Assembly (NCBI RefSeq): GCF_000710915.1
Contig: NZ_BAUA01000008.1
Location: 57,276-121,275 of the forward strand
Length of the DNA stretch: 64,000 bases
From: Nocardia brasiliensis IFM 10847
GTDB taxonomy: Bacteria; Actinomycetota; Actinomycetes; Mycobacteriales; Mycobacteriaceae
Direction of reading: 5' to 3'
The notes under the pieces are model-generated. The model was given only the letters and a program-made list of their open reading frames with translations. It had not been told where the DNA came from and did not search any database. How positions within the stretch are numbered: the stretch's first letter is position 1; every line of letters starts with the position of its first letter. Both the position numbers and the translations under genes were made by a program. Positions 8,953 through 17,191 of the stretch are shown here, piece after piece.

Positions 8953-9957
8953 ATGGCAGTCACCCGAGCCGATGTCGCCCGGCGCGCGGGCACCTCACCC
9001 GCCTTGGTCAGCTATGTGATCAACGGCGGTCCGCGCCAGGTCGCGCCCGCCACCCGCGCGCGGATCGAGGCCGCCATCGAGGAACTGGGCTACCGGCCCA
9101 ACCTGTCCGCGCGCAGCCTGCGGATGAACCGCGGGCACGCGCTCGGGATGGTCATCCCCGACGGCGCGAACCCGTTCTTCGCCGAACTGTCCGCCGTGAT
9201 CGAGGCGGCGGCGTTCGCCCGGGGCTACCCGCTCATCGTCGGCAACGCCGCGGGCGACGAGGCGCGCGAGCGCGCGTACGTGAGCTCGTTCATCGACCGC
9301 AGAGTCGAAGGGCTGCTGGCGATTTCGTCGTCCTGGAAATCCGGCGTCGCCGAGGCGTGCGCGGCGGCGGACATGGCGCTGATCGCGGTGGACCGGATCA
9401 TCGACCCGCTCCGGTGCGCGCACGTCATGTGCGATTCGGTCGCCGGCGCGCGCACCGCGGTCGAGCATCTGATCGCGCACGGGCACCGCGACATCGCGTG
9501 TCTCAGTGGACCGCACGTGTCCACCGCGGAGGAGCGCGTCGCGGGCTATCGGGAGGCATTGCATCGGGCGGGGTTGCCCGAAAGTGTCATCGTGCGTACC
9601 GAATTCGGTGGCGCGGCGGGCTACCACGCGCTCGGCAGGCTGATGGCGGGCACACCCGCGCCCACGGCGGTCTTCGTGACGAGCGATCTGCAGGCGATGG
9701 GCATGCTGCGTGCGGCCTACGACGCCGGTCTGCGCGTCCCGGACGACCTGGCCGTCGTCGCCTTCGACGGCATCGAGTACTCCCGATACACCAGGCCGGG
9801 CTTGACCACCATGGTGCAGCCGACCAGGAAGATGGGCGAACTCGCGGTCGAACTGCTGCTGCGCCAGATCGACACCGGGGCGGCCGAGCCCGGCGTCGTG
9901 AGCCTGGCCGCCGAACTCGAGACCCGTGGCTCGTGCGGCTGCCCCGACGCGTTCTAG
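8953..9957 (+). CDS. LacI family transcriptional regulator of the ribose operon
   Basis: A 334-residue LacI/GalR regulator. Residues 1-26 form the helix-turn-helix (VTRADVARRAGTSPALVSYV), followed by the hinge helix (PNLSARSLRMNRG). The effector-binding domain runs from about 60 on, with I-P-D-G-A-N-P-F-F-A-E-L, F-V-T-S-D-L-Q-A-M-G and F-D-G-I-E-Y. I chose the ATG at 8953 because AGGAGAA lies 8 nt upstream; the frame is open back to 8878, but that stretch overlaps the operator region. It probably represses the divergent transporter operon and possibly itself. Confidence 0.92.
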   Translation: MAVTRADVARRAGTSPALVSYVINGGPRQVAPATRARIEAAIEELGYRPNLSARSLRMNRGHALGMVIPDGANPFFAELSAVIEAAAFARGYPLIVGNAAGDEARERAYVSSFIDRRVEGLLAISSSWKSGVAEACAAADMALIAVDRIIDPLRCAHVMCDSVAGARTAVEHLIAHGHRDIACLSGPHVSTAEERVAGYREALHRAGLPESVIVRTEFGGAAGYHALGRLMAGTPAPTAVFVTSDLQAMGMLRAAYDAGLRVPDDLAVVAFDGIEYSRYTRPGLTTMVQPTRKMGELAVELLLRQIDTGAAEPGVVSLAAELETRGSCGCPDAF

Positions 9958-10046
9958 CAGATCAGCCCGTGCGGACACGCCTAGCGTCCGGCGACAAAAG
10001 CGCGAACCGCCTTGCGCGCGGCGTTGTCGGACTACCGTGGTTGCGC

Positions 10047-10331
10047 ATGGCAACCAGGGATATCACGGTGACCGTGGACAAGAGCGAGTGGCGCGCTCTG
10101 AAGTATGCGGCCGAGTGTGCGGGGATGAGCCTGGAGGCGTACGTCTGCTGGGGTGTGCGGCTGCTGGCGCTGGAATCCAGGCCGGAGGGCGGTGCGCGGC
10201 ACCACTCCGCGGTGCGCGCGCCTGCGGTACGGCGCACGCCGCGCGTGACCGACGAATTGGAATCGGTGGCATGGTCGGAAACATTCGCTGAACGGCTGTC
10301 GCATCGTGCGGAAGGCTTCCGCAACGACTGA
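10047..10331 (+). CDS. Small protein, possibly ribbon-helix-helix fold
   Basis: A 94-residue protein I do not recognise. The first 45 residues read as a strand (DITVTVDKSEW), a helix (RALKYAAECAG) and a second helix (SLEAYVCWGVRLLALE). That order and spacing suit a ribbon-helix-helix DNA-binding domain. The remainder is basic, then acidic, and looks disordered. It lies 36 nt before the flavin oxidase gene, possibly in the same transcript. The ribosome-binding site is weak. Function unknown. Confidence 0.6.
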   Translation: MATRDITVTVDKSEWRALKYAAECAGMSLEAYVCWGVRLLALESRPEGGARHHSAVRAPAVRRTPRVTDELESVAWSETFAERLSHRAEGFRND

Positions 10332-10367
10332 ACGTCCGTCGCTCGGCTCGAACGAGAGGGTGTGCGG

Positions 10368-11927
10368 ATGCCATTGTCGCGGCGGCGATTCCTCGGTGCG
10401 GCAGGAGCCGGGGCCGGGGGGATCGTGGTCGGCGGCGCGCCGGCGGGTGCCGCGCCCACCCAAGCGGCTGGGCTCGAGGTCGTCGTGCCCGGCGATGCGG
10501 AATACGCACGGCTCACCTTGCGCGGATACAACCGCCGATTCGTCGCCGCGCCGCGCAAGATCTTCGTACCGGTCGATGCGGCGCAGGTGCGCGACGCGGT
10601 GCAGCAGGCGGTCGCCGAAGGGCTGCGGATCGCGGTGCGCTCGGGCGGTCATTGCTTCGACGGCTTGGTCGACAATCCGGGAACCCAGGCGATCATCGAT
10701 CTGAGCCGGCTCGACGCCGTGACGTTCGACGAGCGGCACCGAGCCTATTCCGTCGGGGCCGGTGTGGAACTCGGCACGATGTACGAGCGCTTGGCGCGCG
10801 GCTGGGAGGTGACCGTGCCGGCCGGGATCTGCCTCGGCGTCGGCGCCGGCGGGTTTCTGTGCGGCGGCGGGTACGGCCCGCTGTCGCGGCGGCTCGGGCT
10901 CACCGCCGATCACCTCTACGGTATCGAGGTGGTGACGGTCGACGCGTCGGGGACGGCGTCGGTGCGCACCGCCACCGCGGACGGCCCGAACCAGGAGCTG
11001 TGGTGGGCGCACACCGGTGCTGGGGGCGGCAATTTCGGTGTGGTGACGCGGTTTCTGCTGCGCTCACCCGATGCGGATCCGGATCGGCCGCTGCCCCGGC
11101 CGCCCGCGAGCATGCTGCACGCCCGGCTGGTGCTACCGATCACGAGCGAGGGGTCGTTCGTGCGGTTCGTCGGCAACTATCTGGACTTCTTCGCGCGAAA
11201 CAGCGAGCCGGACAGTCCATTCACGGGGCTCTACGCGCCGCTGCACGTCAAACCCGGTGGTGCGTGCGACATTCTGGTGCTGCTCGACGGCGAGCAGGGT
11301 GATGCGGCGGCGCGCTACGACGAGTTCGCCGCGGCCGTCGGAGACGGGGTGTGGCCGGCGCCGCTCGTTCCACCACTCGAGCGAAAGTCGTACTTGGACA
11401 CGGTATCTCAGGTCTACTACGCCAGGGGTCCGCTGCCGCCGCGCGTGAAGGCGAAAGCGGCATACCTGCGTCGGCCCTACACTCCCGAGCAGGTGCGGAT
11501 GCTGTACCGCTACCTCACCGACCTGCGCTTCCTCGGCGAATCCCAGCTGGAATTCCTGCCTTTCGGCGGCGCGATCAACGCCAGACCCGCCGACGCCACC
11601 GCCATGCCGGTGCGCGACTCGTTCATGAAGATGCTCATCCACGCTGCCTGGCGCAACGAGGCCGACGATGCCGCCTACCTGCGCTGGGCCCGCGAAATGT
11701 ACCGTGACGTCTACGCCGCGACCGGCGGCGTCCCGGTGCCCGGCGAAACCCACGGCGGCGCCTACATCAACTACCCGGACCCGGACTTGCGCGACCCCCG
11801 CTGGAACACCTCCGACACCCCCTGGCACACGCTCTACTACCGTGACAACTACCCCCGCCTGCAACGCGCCAAAGCAGAGTGGGACCCCCACAACATCTTT
11901 CATCACCCTTTGTCCGTCGAGCCGTAG
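10368..11927 (+). CDS. Tat-exported FAD-linked oxidase, BBE-type
   Basis: A 519-residue berberine-bridge-enzyme-like flavoprotein. The N-terminus S-R-R-R-F-L-G followed by a small hydrophobic segment is a Tat signal, so the enzyme is exported folded. The FAD_binding_4 domain carries R-S-G-G-H (His95) and G-I-C-L-G-V-G (Cys155), the two residues that bind FAD bicovalently in this family, and then G-G-G-Y-G. The C-terminal BBE segment D-P-H-N-I-F is present. Such enzymes oxidise alcohols or carbohydrates with O2. An in-frame GTG at 10362 is a possible alternative start, but GAGAGGG is better spaced from the ATG at 10368. Substrate unknown. Confidence 0.85.
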   Translation: MPLSRRRFLGAAGAGAGGIVVGGAPAGAAPTQAAGLEVVVPGDAEYARLTLRGYNRRFVAAPRKIFVPVDAAQVRDAVQQAVAEGLRIAVRSGGHCFDGLVDNPGTQAIIDLSRLDAVTFDERHRAYSVGAGVELGTMYERLARGWEVTVPAGICLGVGAGGFLCGGGYGPLSRRLGLTADHLYGIEVVTVDASGTASVRTATADGPNQELWWAHTGAGGGNFGVVTRFLLRSPDADPDRPLPRPPASMLHARLVLPITSEGSFVRFVGNYLDFFARNSEPDSPFTGLYAPLHVKPGGACDILVLLDGEQGDAAARYDEFAAAVGDGVWPAPLVPPLERKSYLDTVSQVYYARGPLPPRVKAKAAYLRRPYTPEQVRMLYRYLTDLRFLGESQLEFLPFGGAINARPADATAMPVRDSFMKMLIHAAWRNEADDAAYLRWAREMYRDVYAATGGVPVPGETHGGAYINYPDPDLRDPRWNTSDTPWHTLYYRDNYPRLQRAKAEWDPHNIFHHPLSVEP

Positions 11928-11932
11928 TGCGC

Positions 11933-13312
11933 TCAGCGGGGTGGGCGGAGTAGGCGCATCGCGGCTTGGACTATGGGCTGGGGGACACGGTCTTTCAGGT
12001 TCAGGGCGGCTGCTGCGGCTTTGGTTCTGGTCGCGGTGCCGCGGCCGAAGACCTTGCTGAGTGGTCCGCCGGACGGGGCCAGGTCGACGTGCAGCGGTGG
12101 CCGGCCTTCGGCCGCGCCGAGTGCGTGCGAGATCACGATCCGCTGGATCTCGCTGGTGCCCTCGAAGATGGTGTACAGCTTGGCATCCCGGTACCACTTC
12201 TCCACCGGATGGTCGGTGATGTAGCCCCACCCGCCGAGGGTCTGGATCGCGCGTTCGGTGGCGCGCACCGCGACCTCGCTGGCCGCGAGCTTCGACATCG
12301 ATCCTTCGCCGCGTTCGAACGCCACCCCGTTGGCCGCCATCCAGGAGGCGCGCCAGGTCAGCAGTCGCGCGGCGTCGAGCTGGGTGGCCAGATCGGCGAT
12401 CGGGAAGGCGATGCCCTGATTGTCGATGATCGGCGCACCGAAGGCCTCCCGTTCTTTCGCGTACCCCGTCATGTATTCCAAAGCCGCCCTGGCGATGCCC
12501 AGCGCCTGCGCCGCCACCATCGGGCGGGTCTGCTCGAACGTCCCCAGCGTGACCGAGCCGGAACGTCCGTTGCCCCGGGCCGCGGCCCGGCGCGCGGCCA
12601 AGGTGTGTTCGAGCTTGTCCGCGCCGCCGAGCAGATGGTCCCCGGGGATCCGCACCCGATCGAATCTCAGCTCCGCCGTGTGCGAGGCCCGGCAACCGAG
12701 TTTGTCGAGCTTGCGAACCAGCTCCAATCCCGGTGTGCCGCCGGGGATCACGAACAGCGCCTGGCCGCGATGCCCGAGTTCCTCGTCCACCACCGCGTTG
12801 ACCACGTGCACGTCGGCGATGCCGCCGTTGCCGATCCACATCTTGTGGCCGTCGATGATCCAGTCGTCGCCGTCGCGGGTCGCCCGGGTGCGCAGATTAC
12901 GTACGTCGCTGCCGCCCTCCGGTTCCGAGATCGCGAGCGCCGCCAGCTTCAGATCCCCGGGCGTACCGAAACACTCGGGCGCCCATCGCAACATCTGCTC
13001 GGGCGTGGCGGCCTTGCCGATCGCCGACAGGGCCAGCGCCGGCATCACCACCGCGAGCCCGATCCCGGCGCAACCCCAGAACACCTCCTCCATGAACATC
13101 GGGAGGGACAGCCCTGTGGGGTCGCCGATCAGGTCGCGGTAGAACAGCGGGCTGTAGAACCCGCGTTCGGCGGCCTCTTCGAGCACCGGCCACGGGAACT
13201 CTTGGGCCTTGTCATAGTGCGCGGCCACCGGCCTGATGCAGTCACGCGCGAACTCGTGTGCACGTTTGGCCAGGTCGTGCTGGGCGGCCGTGGGCGTCAG
13301 GTCGAAGGTCAC
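11933..13312 (-). CDS. Acyl-CoA dehydrogenase
   Basis: A 459-residue FAD-dependent acyl-CoA dehydrogenase. N-terminal, middle and C-terminal domains are complete: A-I-S-E-P-E-G-G-S-D (FAD/substrate loop, near 150), W-I-G-N-G-G, R-E-A-F-G, Q-T-L-G-G-W-G-Y and I-F-E-G-T-S-E-I-Q-R, which holds the usual catalytic glutamate. About 60 extra C-terminal residues after the catalytic domain are basic and Ala-rich. It stands alone, convergent with the flavin oxidase (5-nt gap). Acyl chain specificity cannot be judged. Confidence 0.9.
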   Translation of the reverse strand: MTFDLTPTAAQHDLAKRAHEFARDCIRPVAAHYDKAQEFPWPVLEEAAERGFYSPLFYRDLIGDPTGLSLPMFMEEVFWGCAGIGLAVVMPALALSAIGKAATPEQMLRWAPECFGTPGDLKLAALAISEPEGGSDVRNLRTRATRDGDDWIIDGHKMWIGNGGIADVHVVNAVVDEELGHRGQALFVIPGGTPGLELVRKLDKLGCRASHTAELRFDRVRIPGDHLLGGADKLEHTLAARRAAARGNGRSGSVTLGTFEQTRPMVAAQALGIARAALEYMTGYAKEREAFGAPIIDNQGIAFPIADLATQLDAARLLTWRASWMAANGVAFERGEGSMSKLAASEVAVRATERAIQTLGGWGYITDHPVEKWYRDAKLYTIFEGTSEIQRIVISHALGAAEGRPPLHVDLAPSGGPLSKVFGRGTATRTKAAAAALNLKDRVPQPIVQAAMRLLRPPR

Positions 13313-13367
13313 GAGGGGGTGATACCCAGCCGACGCCCGTCGACTCGCGCGGCGACGACCCGGCGCG

Positions 13368-13985
13368 CTATCCGGCCGTCTTGAGCTGCCCGGTATAGGC
13401 GTCGACCTGAACTTCGTAGTCCTCGTCGGTGTCGCCGGGGGCCTGGATGTCGAATTCGTACTGGGCCGCGTTGTCCTTGCCCTCGATCTTCCACTTCTCG
13501 ACCCGGCCGGACCGGGCCTTCGTCGCGGTGGCCATGGCGTCGTGCAACGGCACGGCGGCGTCGAGATTGATCGCCTCGCGCGTGCGTTCGGTGCGCTGCT
13601 CGTCCGCGTCGAGGTTCTCCCGGTGTTCGGTCACGACCGTGCCCGCGTCGGCGGTCAGCTGCACGGTGTACTTCTCGGTGTCGGAGGTCAGTTTCACCTT
13701 GTACACGTAGGTGTCGCGGGTGTTGACGCCCTCGGGTTCCAGCTCCAGGCCTGTCAACGTGCCGTCGAACTTCTTGCGGGCCGCCTCCAGGGCGTTCTGC
13801 GCGCTGATCGGGAACGTGTGGTTCGCGAGGTCCACGCGCGCGGTATCGGTGCCCGCGGGCGCCGAGCTGCTCACGGCCGGTACTGCCGTCGTCGTACCGG
13901 TCGCGGCCGGCGACCCGTCATCGTCGCAGGCCACGGTCGCCACGGCCACGGCGGCCGCGAACGGGATGATCAGTACTGCTTTCAT
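13368..13985 (-). CDS. PepSY-domain lipoprotein
   Basis: A 205-residue secreted protein. The signal peptide ends V-A-T-V-A-C with Cys20 as the lipid attachment site, followed by a Ser/Thr/Ala/Pro linker. Two PepSY-like repeats follow (about 58-118 and 138-205). Each has a helix with A-x-x-A-A and a Y-x-V-x-L/V-D strand ending in a turn (D-A-G-T-V; D-A-Y-T-G-Q-L). PepSY domains are often peptidase-inhibitory or sensing modules at the cell surface. No partner gene is adjacent. Function unknown. Confidence 0.75.
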   Translation of the reverse strand: MKAVLIIPFAAAVAVATVACDDDGSPAATGTTTAVPAVSSSAPAGTDTARVDLANHTFPISAQNALEAARKKFDGTLTGLELEPEGVNTRDTYVYKVKLTSDTEKYTVQLTADAGTVVTEHRENLDADEQRTERTREAINLDAAVPLHDAMATATKARSGRVEKWKIEGKDNAAQYEFDIQAPGDTDEDYEVQVDAYTGQLKTAG

Positions 13986-14381
13986 TCGCTATTCCTCCTG
14001 CTCGAACAAGTCAACATCGGAATGCGCCGAGAATCGGTGGCGGTGGCGCCACGACAGAACTCGATTGCCCGGCTGATGCGGTGGTAAACCCGCAGGCGAG
14101 GGATCCCGCACCAGCCAGTCGGCTGGTCGAAACACCCGGTCGACGGGTGTGGGGGAGTGCGTGCGGGCCCTACTGTGGGAGCCAGTGATCGGCCGGGACC
14201 CTGCATATCAGGGCGGCGAAACCAGCTATCCCCCCTCGGGTTTCGCCGTGCGCGGCACGGCCGGTCACTTCCGTCCGCCGGCCTCGGATGCCACAGCGCT
14301 GCCTCGGTGGCGACGTACCGGGCCGGCCGATGCCGGTCGAGGCCGGCGGACGCCCTCCCCGACACCGAAAGTGAGTGTGGC
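13986..14381. other. Divergent intergenic region with two hairpins
   Basis: This 396-bp stretch separates the PepSY lipoprotein and peptidylarginine deiminase genes. It holds two neighbouring inverted repeats: ACCAGCC-AGTC-GGCTGGT (14110-14127) and CACCCG-GTCGA-CGGGTG (14133-14149). They could act as operators or leader structures. No convincing gene was seen in it, although the deiminase frame stays open upstream of its start. Confidence 0.4.
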
Positions 14382-16082
14382 ATGGCATATCGCAGGTTCT
14401 GGCTGCTCGCCGGCGTCGCCGCGGTGGCATTGTCCGGCTGCTCGGCGCCCACCGCGGATCGGTTCGCCGCGGAGATCCGGGCCGACAGCAATCGGGACGG
14501 GGTCGTCGACGCCAAGGACACCGGTGCCGAGTCGAACGGCGCGATCATCCTGCCGAATATCGGCGACGTCACGCGGCGTTGCCCGTCGAGCGCGAGCCGG
14601 CTCCCCGATGCGGAGCTGGCGGCCTGCCATGACGCCGCCGACGACGTCGCGCGCGCACCGGAATACCTGGCGCCGCTGGTGACGATGCCGATCGGCGGCA
14701 CGGCCGACGCGACGGGACAGGTGGCGGCAGTGGGCGCCGGAGCGGACAAGATCCGGATATTCGCCAAACGACAGGACGCGTGGGTACCGCTGCGACCCGA
14801 CACGAACCTGACCGAGATCGAGCTGCGAGACGGTGCCACCCTCGGTGTCGATGCCCGAGACGTGGTGCGCGACAAGGCGATCTGGGACGGCGCGGTCACG
14901 GTCCGGTTCACCGTCCGGCGGGGCGCCCGCACCGAGGCCGACGATGTCGTGCTCCGCGTGGCGCCCGTCGTCGCGCACAACCACACCCAGCCCGCGCAGT
15001 CGGTGCTGGTGCCCGAGAGCGGCGACGATCGATCGCACGAGCAGTTCGTGAGTGAATTCGCCGCGGCCGCAAAGGCTTCGGGCATCGACACACCGCTGAT
15101 CCGGATGCGCACCACCGACACCTGGGGACAGGACTTCGTGGAGATCGGCTACGTGTCGATGCCCGGGCCCGGCGGCAAGAACGTCTCGTTGCGCATCGCG
15201 ATCCGTTCGCCGCAGCCAGAGCGCGAGGGCGGCCGCGCCGTGTTCGACCTCAAAGGCCCGGGCGTGGGCGCGATTCAGCTCGGCGGCTTCGGCGACCGGC
15301 TGGTGGACGCGTTCGGAAACGTCGAAACGGTCCCGCCGCATACCCACAACGGGCGCGAGTTTCCCACCGGCCGGGTGATCATCGGCACCGGCAACGCGGA
15401 CGACCCCGCCGTACGCAGCGAGGAATTGGAGAAGTTCTTTGCCGCGCAGCAGGTTCAGGCGCCGGTACTGCTGGACGCCGGGTGGCTGGTGGTCGGTCAC
15501 GTCGACGAGTTCGTCCAGTTCCTGCCGACGACCGGCGGTCGCGGTTGGCGGCCCGCCGTCTCCGATCCCCGGCGTGGGCTGGAGATCCTGCGTGAACAGC
15601 AGCGCGGTGGGCACGGCGGCGAGCGGGCGCTGTCGCGCCCGGGTGTCTCCGATCGCACCATCGATGAGGTGCTGGCGGAGGAAAAGTTCGTCACACGAAA
15701 CGAAGTCGCCGCCCGCAAGATCGACGAGAACGTCGAGCGCCTGGTCCGCGAGGTCGGCTTGCGGCCGGAGGAGTTCGTCCGGATCCCGGGGCTCTTCGAA
15801 TCCGGTGGTGTCCCGGAAGCGCCGGAGGGGTTGGTTGCCTTCTACCCGGGCGCCGTCAACGGCGTGCTGCTGAACGCCTCGAACTATGTCGCTCCCCGCC
15901 AGTGGGGCCCGATCGTCGACGGTCGCGATGTCTTCGAAGCGGCGGTCACCGAGGTCTACCGATCGGTGGGACTGACGGTGCGCTATGTGGACGACTGGGC
16001 GGCGCTCCACCTGGGCGGCGGCGAAATCCATTGCGGGTCCAATGTTCTGCGCCAGATCGAGCAGCGGTGGACAGCGCCGTAG
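14382..16082 (+). CDS. Peptidylarginine deiminase family lipoprotein
   Basis: A 566-residue protein with the C-terminal catalytic domain of the eukaryotic-type peptidylarginine deiminases, which convert arginine to citrulline. The four PAD active-site residues can be placed by motif: Asp251 in W-G-Q-D-F-x-E-I-G-Y, His373 and Asp375 in G-H-V-D-E-F, and Cys551 in E-I-H-C-G-S-N. The start ATG gives a lipoprotein signal peptide ending L-S-G-C (Cys20), so it should sit outside the membrane. An EF-hand-like acidic stretch (D-S-N-R-D-G-V-V-D-A-K-D) follows; human PADs are calcium-activated, so calcium dependence is plausible. The frame is open upstream, but the lipobox decides the start. Confidence 0.88.
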   Translation: MAYRRFWLLAGVAAVALSGCSAPTADRFAAEIRADSNRDGVVDAKDTGAESNGAIILPNIGDVTRRCPSSASRLPDAELAACHDAADDVARAPEYLAPLVTMPIGGTADATGQVAAVGAGADKIRIFAKRQDAWVPLRPDTNLTEIELRDGATLGVDARDVVRDKAIWDGAVTVRFTVRRGARTEADDVVLRVAPVVAHNHTQPAQSVLVPESGDDRSHEQFVSEFAAAAKASGIDTPLIRMRTTDTWGQDFVEIGYVSMPGPGGKNVSLRIAIRSPQPEREGGRAVFDLKGPGVGAIQLGGFGDRLVDAFGNVETVPPHTHNGREFPTGRVIIGTGNADDPAVRSEELEKFFAAQQVQAPVLLDAGWLVVGHVDEFVQFLPTTGGRGWRPAVSDPRRGLEILREQQRGGHGGERALSRPGVSDRTIDEVLAEEKFVTRNEVAARKIDENVERLVREVGLRPEEFVRIPGLFESGGVPEAPEGLVAFYPGAVNGVLLNASNYVAPRQWGPIVDGRDVFEAAVTEVYRSVGLTVRYVDDWAALHLGGGEIHCGSNVLRQIEQRWTAP

Positions 16083-16092
16083 TGACGACCGG

Positions 16093-16761
16093 TCAACCGC
16101 CCTGCCGCCGGACCATCTCGGCGATCCAGATCGGGGCGAACGGCGACGTGCAGTTCGGGGGTGTCGGGTAGTCCGCGAGCACCTGCAGGCGCTCGCCGAT
16201 GTCGATCGCCCGGGCGCGGTGTTCGGCGTGCTCGATGCCGATCTGGGCCAGGCAGTGGTTCATCGCCCACTGCAGGCGTTCGGGTGCGTCCTTCATGTCC
16301 GCCTCGATCACGTCGAGCAGTCCCGAAAGGTCCAGACCATCGGGTTTTTTCGCGACGCGGTCGGTGGTCAGTGCCCAGCCCGCGCTCGCGACCACCGGGT
16401 CCGGGTCGGCGAGCCAGGACCGGCGTAGTTCTTCGGCGTGCGGGTTCTTCTTCACCACGTAGTTCACCAACCAGTCGTGCACCTTGGGAGCGCGCGCCCC
16501 GCGCAGCATGCGGTCCAGCTCGTCGCGCTCGAACGCTGTGGGACGGCAGATGAGGGTCGCCAGCAGCCGGGCGGTGGCATCGCCGGTGGCCCACAGCTCG
16601 CGGGCGAGATCCTGTTGCGTCTTCAGCCGCTTCGCCACGGCGCGCAACTGGGTGAGGTTCACCCCGTGCTCGTCGCCGTGCTTCTCGTTGACGGACCGGA
16701 TCTTCGGATCTTCCAGGCCGGCCAACTCGGCCAGCACGTCGGCCACCGCTGTCTCGCCCAC
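16093..16761 (-). CDS. DNA alkylation repair (AlkD-like) protein
   Basis: A 222-residue all-helical protein of the DNA alkylation repair family (HEAT-like repeats). Typical features are G-V-N-L-T-Q-L-R-A-V-A-K at about 33-44, L-A-R-E-L-W, V-H-D-W-L-V-N-Y-V and R-S-W-L-A-D-P-D-P-V-V-A-S-A-G-W. The Trp and Asp residues resemble the DNA lesion-contacting residues of AlkD glycosylases. It ends 10 nt from the convergent deiminase gene. Catalytic glycosylase activity is not proven by sequence alone. Confidence 0.75.
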   Translation of the reverse strand: MGETAVADVLAELAGLEDPKIRSVNEKHGDEHGVNLTQLRAVAKRLKTQQDLARELWATGDATARLLATLICRPTAFERDELDRMLRGARAPKVHDWLVNYVVKKNPHAEELRRSWLADPDPVVASAGWALTTDRVAKKPDGLDLSGLLDVIEADMKDAPERLQWAMNHCLAQIGIEHAEHRARAIDIGERLQVLADYPTPPNCTSPFAPIWIAEMVRRQGG

Positions 16762-17191
16762 CTCGGCCTCCCGTTCGTCCAGGGGATCAGTCGCGGTCGA
16801 AGATACCCACGATCGCGCACGGGTCGCCCGCGGGTGCCCGGTCTCCCCGTACTGCTGTCACGCTCGGCGACCGGAAACCAATCCTTTCATCCAGAATTAA
16901 CCTGGTGGAGGTGTGATTCGACCCGGGGTGTGCAGCGGGGTTTGCGGAAATGTCCAAATAGTCGCAAGGGTCCGGCATATCCGAATGAGCTGAAACATTG
17001 CTGAAAAATGGTTTCGAATGCGTTTCCGCAGGGCAAACGGGTGACGCGCATCACGCTGCTGGGCCGTCGGATCGTGCTATATCCTCATCGAGCGGTACCA
17101 AGAATTGCATTTCACGCGTGATCATCTCTGAATCTGCCACCCTCCTCGGCCCGGCGAAGTTGTCCGAGGATGATCGATAGATGAGGGCGAA
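16762..17191. other. Promoter/leader region of the acyltransferase operon
   Basis: This 430-bp divergent region is less GC-rich than its surroundings. It contains a possible -10-like TATAT near 17078-17083. A stem in the leader, TCCTCGG (17143-17149) paired with CCGAGGA (17164-17170), lies just before the ATG at 17192. No gene is supported here. Confidence 0.35.

Noticed and set aside
8874..10331. 485-residue frame across the LacI gene
   Set aside because: The first part is an out-of-frame shadow of the LacI gene; only the last 94 codons look like a real small gene.
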